DNA of 9,653 nucleotides from Bacillota bacterium (GCA_023443345.1 JAEZUZ010000020.1:1-9653); one strand, 5' to 3'. Counted from the first letter of the stretch, positions 1 through 6,960 are shown. Translations and numbers: made by a program. Notes: generated by a model from the sequence alone, not told the origin.

Positions 1-1653
1 CTCTAGCGCTTCTCTCCAGTCCTTGACATCTATATCAACTCGTATGTTATCGGTTGTAAGAAGAAGAGAGAGTGGTTTTTGCAAAAAATATTCATCTGGA
101 TGGTAAGTTTTCTCATAAGTCTGAAAAATTATCTCAGATATTTCTGATACAAAGTCCTCTAAATTTCCCTCATATCCGTCTGCCAAATCCTCCATCTTAG
201 TCTTTATAACCTCAAATTTGTTACTATAGGCCTTTGTCTTTAATGAAGATCTGTACCTTATCTTTTCTATCTGATCATATATATTTGTAAAGTCTTCATT
301 TGTGGGTATAGCATTGATTTTTATGTACTTGATCGGGGCATTATAGATATGCTTTGTAGATATAAATAGATCTATATTTTGGGTCTGGTAATTATTTAAC
401 ATGTGTATTGGAATTACATCTGTAATTATAAAGTCAAAACTGCTGACTAACCTATCTGACAAGATCTGTATGTTTCCAACACTTAAATCTGTTACAAGGA
501 CTATTTTAAGGCCTATGTTTTTTAGCTTTTGTCTCTCTACTGCAGCACATATGTGTATTACTATGTACTCAAGCTCATATTCACTGATCTTTCTGTTAGC
601 TAGCTCCTCTAAAATTACCTCGAATTTTTTTACAGCTTCCTTTATTATCTCGTACTCAACCAAATCTTCCTTTATCGAATCATCTATATTTCTAAGGACT
701 ATCTGATTGTTTAGCATAGACTCTATGTGAAGCGAAAGCTTTGAGATTAGATTGTAGTCTGTGTCTAAGTTTATGTTTAGCATTTTGCTGACTTTATGTA
801 TAAAGCTCTTTACATAGACTTGAACTCTTATCATGTTGTTGTCATATATGTGCTTTCTTATGTACTTCTGAGTTGCAAGCAACTTTGCTAAAAAGAGAAC
901 TTCATTCTCAAAATATTCTATCTGAAAAGCTCTTGAAATCTCTAAAAACAGCCTCTTTGCATAGTCGTAGTACTCATTCTTCTCATCAATTCTTTCAACC
1001 ACAAATCCATTTCTTATCCTAGTTAGCATAATTAAAATGTAGTTTGATATCTGATTAAAAGATCTGTCTGAAAATACAACTCCGCTATTTTCTTCAAGCT
1101 TTGATATCTGCTCAGATATACCAGAAAAAAACCTCGTATACTCAGCTATATGCATTCGCTCATCTCTTGTTGAAATATCTAGAAGAAGCAGTCTCTTATC
1201 TGACTCTTTGCCATGAAGGTCTATTCCGCTTGTGCTGTCATAGATAAGATTATGCTGTTCTGCAACTTTTCTTACCTCCCTTAAATCGTGAGCAACTGTT
1301 GTAGTTGAAACATAAAGCTGGTCACTGAGGTACTTAAAACTAACTGTATTTTTCTTCATCAAAATCTCTTCAATTATGAAAACCACTCTCTCCTGTTTAG
1401 ATAGAGTCACATCATAATTGTTTAGCCTTAGCATAAGTGATAGAGCTTTTTCTAAATCTTTCTTGTCATATATCAGAACTTTTCTGTCTATCTCGATGGG
1501 CTTTAACCTGTTCTCATTCATAAAGTCATTTATCAAATGAATGTCATTTCTTATGCTTCTAATTGTTACATTGAACTCATCTGCTAAATCTGAAAGAGCA
1601 CAGGTTTTTATATTAAGGAGTTTTATCAGAATTTTTTTGCTACGAACGGTCAT
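1..1653 (-). CDS. PRD-domain transcriptional regulator with EIIB-like and EIIA domains (3' end cut off by window edge)
   Basis: The frame is open from an ATG at 1653 to the left edge (551 codons seen, no stop), so the C-terminus lies outside. Visible order: winged-helix HTH (about residues 1-50, with a DEFNVTIRSIRNDI recognition segment), a second HTH (about 84-148), a degenerate PRD1 (about 165-270), a PRD2 (about 280-376), a GatB-like EIIB fold (about 380-470), and the start of a fructose/mannitol-type EIIA domain from about 526 (KPLSLLL...VKDWREALE). This is the architecture of MtlR/LicR/BglG-like regulators, whose PRDs are phosphorylated by the PTS to control sugar genes. PRD2 keeps both expected histidines (H309 in LSLHIE, H367 in VIHICAAVER). 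PRD1 seems to lack them, and the EIIB-like loop reads VTDLSVGN with no active-site cysteine. The start is supported by a GAGGGA ribosome binding site just upstream. The regulated genes are probably off the left edge. The family call is confident; activator versus antiterminator is open. Confidence 0.88.
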   Translation of the reverse strand, partial: MTVRSKKILIKLLNIKTCALSDLADEFNVTIRSIRNDIHLINDFMNENRLKPIEIDRKVLIYDKKDLEKALSLMLRLNNYDVTLSKQERVVFIIEEILMKKNTVSFKYLSDQLYVSTTTVAHDLREVRKVAEQHNLIYDSTSGIDLHGKESDKRLLLLDISTRDERMHIAEYTRFFSGISEQISKLEENSGVVFSDRSFNQISNYILIMLTRIRNGFVVERIDEKNEYYDYAKRLFLEISRAFQIEYFENEVLFLAKLLATQKYIRKHIYDNNMIRVQVYVKSFIHKVSKMLNINLDTDYNLISKLSLHIESMLNNQIVLRNIDDSIKEDLVEYEIIKEAVKKFEVILEELANRKISEYELEYIVIHICAAVERQKLKNIGLKIVLVTDLSVGNIQILSDRLVSSFDFIITDVIPIHMLNNYQTQNIDLFISTKHIYNAPIKYIKINAIPTNEDFTNIYDQIEKIRYRSSLKTKAYSNKFEVIKTKMEDLADGYEGNLEDFVSEISEIIFQTYEKTYHPDEYFLQKPLSLLLTTDNIRVDIDVKDWREALE

Positions 1654-1669
1654 ATTTCCCTCTATAATT

Positions 1670-1675
1670 ATTATA
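1670..1675 (-). promoter_or_regulatory. possible -10 box for the PRD regulator, in the 111-bp divergent gap
   Basis: Read on the minus strand this is an exact TATAAT, about 17 bases before the start at 1653, with the ribosome site GAGGGA between them. The -35 at 17-bp spacing is poor (TTTATT). The gap 1654-1764 also has to hold the promoter of the rightward activator gene, for which I see no good sigma-70 boxes. The region is so AT-rich that a chance match is quite possible. Confidence 0.3.
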
Positions 1676-1764
1676 TTAAATCTATGTTATGAAATAAATT
1701 GCAAAGTTCTTCACCGCTTTTGGAAAAAATTTTTAGTGATTTCATATCAAGATGGACGTAGCAA

Positions 1765-3093
1765 GTGGATACAAAGTTTTTCATAGATATGTTTGAAATT
1801 TTAAATGAGGGAATTCTTATATGTGACAGAGATGTAAAAATTCTATATTTCAACGACTCCTATGCAAACTTGATAAAAGATAACCTAAAAATTATAAAGG
1901 GAGTTCCCCTTGTAAGCTTAAGAAAAGGAACTAGAGTTCCAGAAGTTATAATGACTAAAAAGCCTATAGTTGGACTGCTAAGAGGGGAAAATGATCAGGA
2001 ATACTTCTGCAATATATATCCAATCTTTGAAAATAATGAGGTAAAATACACACTTTCTGTGGTAACGTTTCTAAAGGATGCCTTTTATATTAGGGAGAAA
2101 TTAGATGAAATTGAGAAAAAGAGGGATATTTTAACTCAGAGACTGGAGAAATCAAATGGCACAAAATGGCACTTTGAAAATATAATATGTAACTCTGAGC
2201 TAACGGCTAAAGCAATAAATAAGGCAAAAAATGTAGCAAAGACAGATACAAATGTATTTCTTCAAGGCGAAACAGGTACAGGTAAAGAAATATTTGCTCA
2301 AGCAATACACAACTACTCAGATAGGAAGTACTCTTCCTTTATAGCTCTTAACTGTGCAGCCCTAAGTAAAGATTTATTAGAAGCAGAACTATTTGGATAT
2401 GAAGAGGGCTCTTTTACAAATGCTAAAAAGGGTGGCCATGTAGGTCTTTTTGAAAGCGCAAATAATGGAACTCTCTTTCTTGATGAAATTTCAGAACTAG
2501 ATAGAGATATACAGGCAAAGTTACTTAGAACTATAGAAGAAAAAAAGATAAGAAGAGTTGGCTCTAATAAAGATATAGACATAAATGTAAGAATTATATC
2601 TGCCTGTAATATAGAAATAGAAAAATATTTAAAAGAAGGAAAATTTAGAAAAGACTTGTATTATAGGCTTTGTCAATTTCCAATACATCTTCCCCCTCTT
2701 TCTATGAGAAAAGAAGATCTAAAAACTTTTATAGAATACTATTTAAAATCTGCAAGCCTAAGATTAAAAAAGACTTTTTCGCTAGATCCAAAGGCCTTAA
2801 AAGTTCTAGAAAATTATAGTTACCCTGGAAATATAAGGGAATTAAAAAATATCATTGAATTTGCCACGATAAGTGCCCCTAAAAATGTAATAACTGTATC
2901 AGATTTACCAATAAGTTCAGAAATTAGTGAATTTGATGATGAAAATTTCAATTTAAAGGAAAAAGTAAGACTTTTTGAAAAAAGAGAAATACTGCATTTA
3001 CTCGAAAAATATGGCAATAGTACGAAATCTAAGAGAAAAGTTTCCAAAATACTAGGGATATCTCTTGCAAGTCTTTACAAAAAACTAGAATAA
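1765..3093 (+). CDS. sigma-54-dependent transcriptional activator (PAS - AAA+ - Fis HTH)
   Basis: This 442-aa bacterial enhancer-binding protein uses ATP hydrolysis to remodel sigma-54 RNA polymerase at -24/-12 promoters. An N-terminal PAS-like sensor (about 8-105: EILNEGILICD...ILYFNDSYANLI) is followed by a short coiled linker (about 108-130) and an AAA+ domain (about 138-365). The AAA+ domain shows Walker A GETGTGKE (168-175), the sigma-contact loop GSFTNA (215-220), Walker B TLFLDE (236-241), an RKDLYYRL segment (295-302) with the likely arginine fingers, and sensor-2 YPGNIREL (353-360). A Fis-type HTH ends the protein (about 403-442). There is no receiver domain, so it probably senses a small ligand through PAS, as RocR/TyrR-type activators do. 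The start is GTG: an in-frame TAG at 1759-1761 rules out anything upstream, and the next ATG (1789) has no ribosome site. The ribosome site for the GTG is also weak. It most likely controls the operon that follows. The sigma loop departs from GAFTGA at two positions. Confidence 0.94.
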   Translation: MDTKFFIDMFEILNEGILICDRDVKILYFNDSYANLIKDNLKIIKGVPLVSLRKGTRVPEVIMTKKPIVGLLRGENDQEYFCNIYPIFENNEVKYTLSVVTFLKDAFYIREKLDEIEKKRDILTQRLEKSNGTKWHFENIICNSELTAKAINKAKNVAKTDTNVFLQGETGTGKEIFAQAIHNYSDRKYSSFIALNCAALSKDLLEAELFGYEEGSFTNAKKGGHVGLFESANNGTLFLDEISELDRDIQAKLLRTIEEKKIRRVGSNKDIDINVRIISACNIEIEKYLKEGKFRKDLYYRLCQFPIHLPPLSMRKEDLKTFIEYYLKSASLRLKKTFSLDPKALKVLENYSYPGNIRELKNIIEFATISAPKNVITVSDLPISSEISEFDDENFNLKEKVRLFEKREILHLLEKYGNSTKSKRKVSKILGISLASLYKKLE

Positions 3094-3149
3094 TTTTTAG
3101 ATTTCTTTAATTATATAAACACTGAATTTATAATGTATTTCTAAATCCG

Positions 3150-3185
3150 AAAATCATTATTCTAAAATTTAAGAATAATGATTTT
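3150..3185. promoter_or_regulatory. 36-bp near-perfect palindrome: candidate activator-binding site and/or terminator
   Basis: AAAATCATTATTCT (3150-3163) is matched exactly by its reverse complement at 3172-3185. Three of the four central base pairs also match, so the dyad is nearly continuous. It lies 57 bases after the activator stop and about 50 bp upstream of the -24 element at 3217. That suits an upstream activating sequence bound by a Fis-type HTH dimer. It is also followed by T-rich sequence (TTTTTATTTTTT), so the transcript of the activator gene could terminate here, although the stem is almost all A-U. The two roles are compatible. Confidence 0.6.
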
Positions 3186-3215
3186 TATTTTTAACGAATT
3201 TTCAATCTTTATTGC

Positions 3216-3231
3216 AGGAACGCTTTTTGCA
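3216..3231 (+). promoter_or_regulatory. sigma-54 (-24/-12) promoter of the transporter-AtuA-sigma operon
   Basis: AGGAACGCTTTTTGCA aligns with the consensus TGGCACG-N4-TTGCA. The two invariant elements are present at exact spacing (GG at 3217-3218, ten bases, GC at 3229-3230). Only the first T and the C after GG differ. Transcription would start near 3242, leaving a leader of about 17 bases that holds the AAAGGAGG ribosome site. The neighbours are a sigma-54 activator just upstream and a sigma-54-like gene in the downstream operon, which makes a chance match unlikely. Confidence 0.82.
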
Positions 3232-3245
3232 AATATTCTTATTAG

Positions 3246-3253
3246 AAAGGAGG
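3246..3253 (+). promoter_or_regulatory. strong ribosome binding site that fixes the transporter start at 3259
   Basis: AAAGGAGG stands five bases before the ATG at 3259. The reading frame is open further upstream to an ATG at 3178, but that stretch has no ribosome site, lies inside the palindrome, and would run through the -24/-12 promoter. The ATG at 3259 is therefore the true start. Confidence 0.88.
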
Positions 3254-3258
3254 CTATT

Positions 3259-4572
3259 ATGAATTTAGCCATTATCGGTTTTTTAACCATAGTATTAATG
3301 CTAATACTAATTATGACTAAAAGACTTACAACCATTGTTGCCCTTATTGTAATCCCAATTATTGGATTTCTAAGTGCAAAATATTTAAATTTAATTGTAG
3401 ATGAGAAGGCTACACTGCCAACTCTAATGACAAATGGTATAAAGTCAATTGCTCCAACAGGAGTTATGTTCATTTTTGCTATTTTATTTTTTGGTATTTT
3501 AACAGATGCTGGTACATTTGAACCAATAATTAAAAGAGTGCTTAAAATAGTCGGAAATGACCCTGTAAAAATATGTGTAGGTACTGTTATTCTAGCTTCA
3601 ATAGTACATTTAGATGGTTCAGGTGCAGTTACATTTCTTATAGTAATTCCTGCAATGTTGCCACTTTATAAGAAATTATCTATGAGGATGACAACTCTAG
3701 CTTCTTGTACTGCTCTTGGAGCTGGTGTAATGAATATGTTGCCTTGGGGCGGCCCTACAATTAGAGCCATTTCTGCTCTTGAATCAACCCCTGAAGCTGT
3801 ATTTTATCCAATGATACCAAGTTTGCTAGCAGGACTTGTATTTATAGTCCTAATTGCCATTTACCTTGGTAAAAAAGAAAAAGCAAGAATTTCTCAACTT
3901 GAGATAAGTGAGGAATCTATTTCTGCTCAAGAAGTTAAGAACCCTCTTGAAAGAAAGAAATTCTTCCTATTTAATATTGCAATTATAGTACTAGCTATAT
4001 TTACAATGGTAAAAAACATATTACCACCTGCCTCTGTATTTATGATTGCAACAGCAATAGTTCTATTTGTGAACTATCCTAATCAAAAAGATCAAAAAAC
4101 ACTTATTGATAAACACGCTCCTTCTGCTATTTTAATGGCAAGTATGCTATTTGCTGCAGGAAGCTTTACAGGCATAGTAAAGGGAAGCGGAATGTTAGAT
4201 GCTATGGCAAAGGCTCTTATTACAATCATTCCAACAAGCATAGGATCAAAAATTCCTCTATTAACAGGAGTTTTCAGTATGCCTTTATCTCTTGTATTTG
4301 ATCCAGACTCTTATTACTTTGGTGTTCTTCCTGTAGTTTCACAAGCTGTGAAAACATTTGGAATTGATCCAGTAATGGTAGCAAGAGCATCAATTATAGG
4401 TCAGATGACCACAGGTTTTCCTATCTCTCCACTTACAGGAGCAACATTTTTACTTACAGGTCTATGTGGCATAGACTTAGGTGAACACCAGAAAAAGACA
4501 ATTCCTCTAGCATTTCTTACAACAATTGTCATGCTAGTAGTCGGACTAATTGTAGGAGCAATAGTATTATGA
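3259..4572 (+). CDS. CitMHS-family organic acid (citrate-type) transporter
   Basis: This 437-aa polytopic membrane protein resembles CitM/CitH-type carriers, which import citrate or related carboxylates complexed with a divalent metal together with protons. Hydrophobic segments run through the whole length, with a hydrophilic break near residues 203-235. Family-type segments are IVHLDGSGAVTFL (115-127), MLPWGGPTIRA (160-170), LVFDPDSYYFGVLPV (345-359) and MTTGFPISPLTGAT (383-396). The length matches the family (about 430). It is the first gene of the operon, behind the -24/-12 promoter, and its stop overlaps the next ATG (ATGA at 4569-4572), so it is translationally coupled to the AtuA gene. 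That pairing suggests it imports the AtuA substrate. The exact substrate and metal cannot be read from the sequence. The longer frame from 3178 is rejected on promoter and ribosome-site grounds. Confidence 0.92.
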   Translation: MNLAIIGFLTIVLMLILIMTKRLTTIVALIVIPIIGFLSAKYLNLIVDEKATLPTLMTNGIKSIAPTGVMFIFAILFFGILTDAGTFEPIIKRVLKIVGNDPVKICVGTVILASIVHLDGSGAVTFLIVIPAMLPLYKKLSMRMTTLASCTALGAGVMNMLPWGGPTIRAISALESTPEAVFYPMIPSLLAGLVFIVLIAIYLGKKEKARISQLEISEESISAQEVKNPLERKKFFLFNIAIIVLAIFTMVKNILPPASVFMIATAIVLFVNYPNQKDQKTLIDKHAPSAILMASMLFAAGSFTGIVKGSGMLDAMAKALITIIPTSIGSKIPLLTGVFSMPLSLVFDPDSYYFGVLPVVSQAVKTFGIDPVMVARASIIGQMTTGFPISPLTGATFLLTGLCGIDLGEHQKKTIPLAFLTTIVMLVVGLIVGAIVL

Positions 4573-5921
4573 AAAGTATAAGAATCGGTAGCGGTGCAGG
4601 TTATGCTGGTGACAGAATTGAACCTGCTATCGAATTAATTGAAAAGGGAAATTTAGACTATATAATATTTGAATGTTTAGCCGAGAGAACTATTGCAATA
4701 GGTCAACAAGACAAGGCAAAAGATTCTAAACTTGGTTACAATCAATTACTTGAATATAGAATGAAAAAAGTCCTTCCTCTTATTAAAAAACACAATGTAA
4801 AAGTAATTACAAACATGGGAAGTGCAAATCCAAAAGAAGCTGTAAATAAATGTGTAGAAATTGCCAAGGAACTCAATTTAAAAGGAATTAAATTTGCTTG
4901 TGTAACAGGAGATGACATACTTAATAAAGTAAAAAATTACTACAACTATGAAATTTTAGAAAACAAAAATAAATTAGATAGCATCTCTGAAAATATAATA
5001 TCTGCTAATGCATATACAGGAATAGAGGGCGTTTTAGAGGCTCTAGAAAATAATGCAGATGTAATTATCACTGGTAGAATTGCAGATCCATCTCTTACAT
5101 TAGCTCCAATAATTCACGAGTTTAAATATGATCAATCAAATCATGAAGGAATTGGACAAGCAATTCTTGCTGGACACCTTCTTGAGTGTGCTGGACAGGT
5201 AACTGGCGGATATTATGCAGACCCTGGAATTAGAGACGTTGAAAATCTTCACTTACTTGGTTTTCCAATAGTTGAGTTTTATCAAGACTCAAGCTTTTAT
5301 ATAACTAAAGTTGAAGGAAGTGGCGGGGTTGTAAATAGAGAAACTTGCTCTCAACAAGTGTTGTACGAGATTCACGACCCTCATAATTACATAACTCCTG
5401 ATGCAATAGCTGACTTCTCTAATGTTACATTTAAAGAAGTAGAAAAAGACAAAGTTCTATGTCAAGGTGCCACATCTAAGCCTAGACCACAAATGTTAAA
5501 GGTAAGTGTTGGATACAAAGATTCTTTTATAGGAGAAGGTGAAATTAGCTATGGAGGACACAATTCTCTAAAAAAAGCTCAGCTTGCCTTTGATATAGTT
5601 AAAAAAAGACTTGATCTAATAGGATGTCAATATAGTGAAATAAAAGAAGAATATATAGGATATAACTCTCTATATAGAGATGATATCTCTAACCACATTG
5701 TTGAAAACTTTAAACCAATTGAAGTTAGACTCAGAGTTTCAGCTAGAACTAACGATAGATTCAATGCCACTCTTGTAGGCAATGAAGTTGAAGCACTTTA
5801 TACAAATGGGCCTGCTGGTGGCGGTGGTGCTACGAAAAAGGTATCAGAAATTATCGGAATATGTTCAATCTTTGTAGAAAGAGATGACATTGATATAAAT
5901 GTCAATTACATGGAGGTATAA
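4569..5921 (+). CDS. AtuA-family (DUF1446) protein, catalytic N-terminal part
   Basis: This 450-aa cytoplasmic protein matches the AtuA family named for Pseudomonas acyclic terpene (citronellol/geraniol) utilisation, where the biochemical role of AtuA is unsettled. Family-like motifs are GSGAGYAGDR (7-16), FECLAERT (34-41), TNMGSANPKEA (81-91), TGRIADPS (168-175), HLLECAGQVTGG (203-214), EGSGGVVNRET (249-259) and the glycine-rich end GPAGGGG (414-420). Typical proteobacterial AtuA is near 600 aa because it carries a C-terminal ferredoxin-like domain. Here that domain is a separate gene immediately downstream (TAATG junction at 5919-5923). The upstream overlap with the CitMHS gene (ATGA) shows tight coupling. 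With a carboxylate transporter beside it, the substrate is more likely a hydroxy- or tri-carboxylic acid than a terpene, but this is inference. Cys36 and Cys207 within conserved motifs are candidate functional residues. Confidence 0.88.
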   Translation: MKSIRIGSGAGYAGDRIEPAIELIEKGNLDYIIFECLAERTIAIGQQDKAKDSKLGYNQLLEYRMKKVLPLIKKHNVKVITNMGSANPKEAVNKCVEIAKELNLKGIKFACVTGDDILNKVKNYYNYEILENKNKLDSISENIISANAYTGIEGVLEALENNADVIITGRIADPSLTLAPIIHEFKYDQSNHEGIGQAILAGHLLECAGQVTGGYYADPGIRDVENLHLLGFPIVEFYQDSSFYITKVEGSGGVVNRETCSQQVLYEIHDPHNYITPDAIADFSNVTFKEVEKDKVLCQGATSKPRPQMLKVSVGYKDSFIGEGEISYGGHNSLKKAQLAFDIVKKRLDLIGCQYSEIKEEYIGYNSLYRDDISNHIVENFKPIEVRLRVSARTNDRFNATLVGNEVEALYTNGPAGGGGATKKVSEIIGICSIFVERDDIDINVNYMEV

Positions 5922-6220
5922 TGAAACTATATAAAATAGCTCACTCAAGAACTGGAGATAAGGGTAATATTTCAAATATATCTCTAATTGCTACAAGCCA
6001 AGAAAATTACAAAATTATCAAAGAAAAAGTCACACCAGAAAAAGTCAAAGAATACTTCAGTCAAATTTGCTTTGGAGAAGTAAAGAGATATGAGATTGAT
6101 AGCCTTCTAGCATTAAATTTTGTCTTAGATAATGCACTTGGAGGCGGTGTAACAAGAAGTCTTTCTGTTGATAAACACGGTAAATCTCTGTGTTGTGCCC
6201 TTTTAGAAATGGAAATATGA
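5921..6220 (+). CDS. AtuA C-terminal ferredoxin-like-fold domain, stand-alone subunit
   Basis: This 99-aa protein corresponds to the C-terminal domain of full-length AtuA. It shows AHSRTGDKGNISNISLIA (7-24), the segment FGEVKRYEIDSLLALNFVLDNALGGG (51-76), and SLSVDKHGKSL (80-90). It is preceded by GGAGG four bases before the ATG, and that ATG shares one base with the AtuA stop codon, so the two are made together and probably form a complex. Its stop overlaps the ATG of the sigma-54-like gene (ATGA at 6217-6220). It has no signal peptide or metal-binding cysteine cluster; the only cysteines are C50, C91 and C92. Despite the fold name it is not an iron-sulfur ferredoxin. The specific function is unknown. 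Confidence 0.87.
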   Translation: MKLYKIAHSRTGDKGNISNISLIATSQENYKIIKEKVTPEKVKEYFSQICFGEVKRYEIDSLLALNFVLDNALGGGVTRSLSVDKHGKSLCCALLEMEI

Positions 6221-6960
6221 AATTAGTTCAAAGTACTACTATAAATCAGAAATTAAATCTAAAATTAATTAAAAAAATAGAATTTTTATCTTATAACAAT
6301 TCAGAATTAGATAAAATATTAAGTAGTGACCTTTTGGCTTTTAAACCAATTAATAAAGCGACATCTTCCTATGATGTCGCTATTTCTACTAAAAGCAAAG
6401 CCTTTACAGCTCACTATATAAAACCAGATTTAATATTAGAAAATTCTAAGGACGGGATACCTACTGTCAAATTATATAATATTTTAGATGAATATGAGAT
6501 TTCTAATTACTCTAAAAATACCAAATTTATAGTAGATGCTTTAAAAATAAGAAATGAAAATTTAATTAAAGTTGCAAATTTCATTGTAAAAAGGCAGCTT
6601 TCATTTTTCATATACAATTCTCCTCTTAATTCAATAACTCACAAGGAAATATCACAAACTCTAAATTTACACATATCAACAGTCTCTAGAATTTTAAAAA
6701 ATAAATATCTTAAAACCAATATTGGGATATTTGAATTAAAAGATTTACTATCAAAAAATATAAAGGGACATTCCTTAGATAAAATACTTACAAATATTGC
6801 AATAATAATTAGAGACGAGGACAAGAAGAATACCTTAAGTGATGAAGAGATAAGAATTAAACTAAATGAAATAAATATATCCATTTCTAGAAGATCTATA
6901 ACCAAGTACAGAAACTACTTAGGAATAGAAAATTTTAGACAAAGAAAAATCCCTGATTAA
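6217..6960 (+). CDS. compact sigma-54-like factor (RpoN family) lacking region II and most of the core-binding domain
   Basis: The 247-aa product is clearly RpoN-related but about half the usual 430-480 aa. Residues 5-42 resemble region I (QSTTINQKLNLKL, then EFLSYNNSELDKIL, like the Q/L-rich LQ...LELE pattern). After a short linker (43-66), residues 67-98 match the end of the core-binding domain (IKPDLILE). Residues 103-131 match the extra-long helix (FIVDALKIRNENLIKVANFI, VKRQLSFF). The HTH is at about 137-165 (TVSRILKNKY), followed by GIFELKDLLS (170-179), LSDEEIRIKL (207-216) and an RpoN-box variant SRRSITKYR (224-232; canonical ARRTVAKYR). About 200 residues present between these parts in normal RpoN are missing, with no stop or frameshift. 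The start is the ATG at 6217, coupled to the preceding stop; a longer frame from 6190 only overlaps the upstream gene. As last gene of a -24/-12 operon, it may drive its own transcription. It could instead act as a competitor of a full-length sigma-54 encoded elsewhere. Confidence 0.9.
   Translation: MKLVQSTTINQKLNLKLIKKIEFLSYNNSELDKILSSDLLAFKPINKATSSYDVAISTKSKAFTAHYIKPDLILENSKDGIPTVKLYNILDEYEISNYSKNTKFIVDALKIRNENLIKVANFIVKRQLSFFIYNSPLNSITHKEISQTLNLHISTVSRILKNKYLKTNIGIFELKDLLSKNIKGHSLDKILTNIAIIIRDEDKKNTLSDEEIRIKLNEINISISRRSITKYRNYLGIENFRQRKIPD
6357..6381 (+). repeat. 9-bp perfect inverted repeat (hairpin) inside the compact sigma gene
   Basis: AGCGACATC (6357-6365) and its exact complement GATGTCGCT (6373-6381) flank a 7-base loop. 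The stem has five G-C pairs in a gene that is otherwise extremely AT-rich. It encodes residues 48-55, exactly in the linker between the region-I-like part and the DNA-binding half. It is not followed by a proper T-run, so it is not a clear terminator. It may be an RNA structure affecting expression, or chance. Confidence 0.6.

Noticed and set aside
401..706. Plus-strand open frame of 101 codons
   Set aside because: It is the shadow of the PRD regulator on the opposite strand, with no ribosome site or family resemblance.
1697..1720. Possible -24/-12 promoter on the minus strand in the divergent gap (GGTGAAG...TTTGCA)
   Set aside because: The GG and GC are separated by 11 rather than 10 bases and the -24 block matches poorly. 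Sigma-54 does not tolerate that spacing well.
2313..2582. Minus-strand open frame within the activator gene
   Set aside because: It is antisense to the highly conserved AAA+ domain and has no recognisable protein features.
3178..3258. N-terminal 27-residue extension of the transporter from the ATG at 3178
   Set aside because: It has no ribosome site, overlaps the palindrome and would contain the -24/-12 promoter. The AAAGGAGG site and ATG at 3259 fit better.
6190..6216. Upstream start (6190) for the compact sigma-54 gene
   Set aside because: The extra nine residues only overlap the AtuA C-terminal gene and have no ribosome site. The ATG at 6217 forms a standard ATGA coupling, and region-I similarity begins after it.
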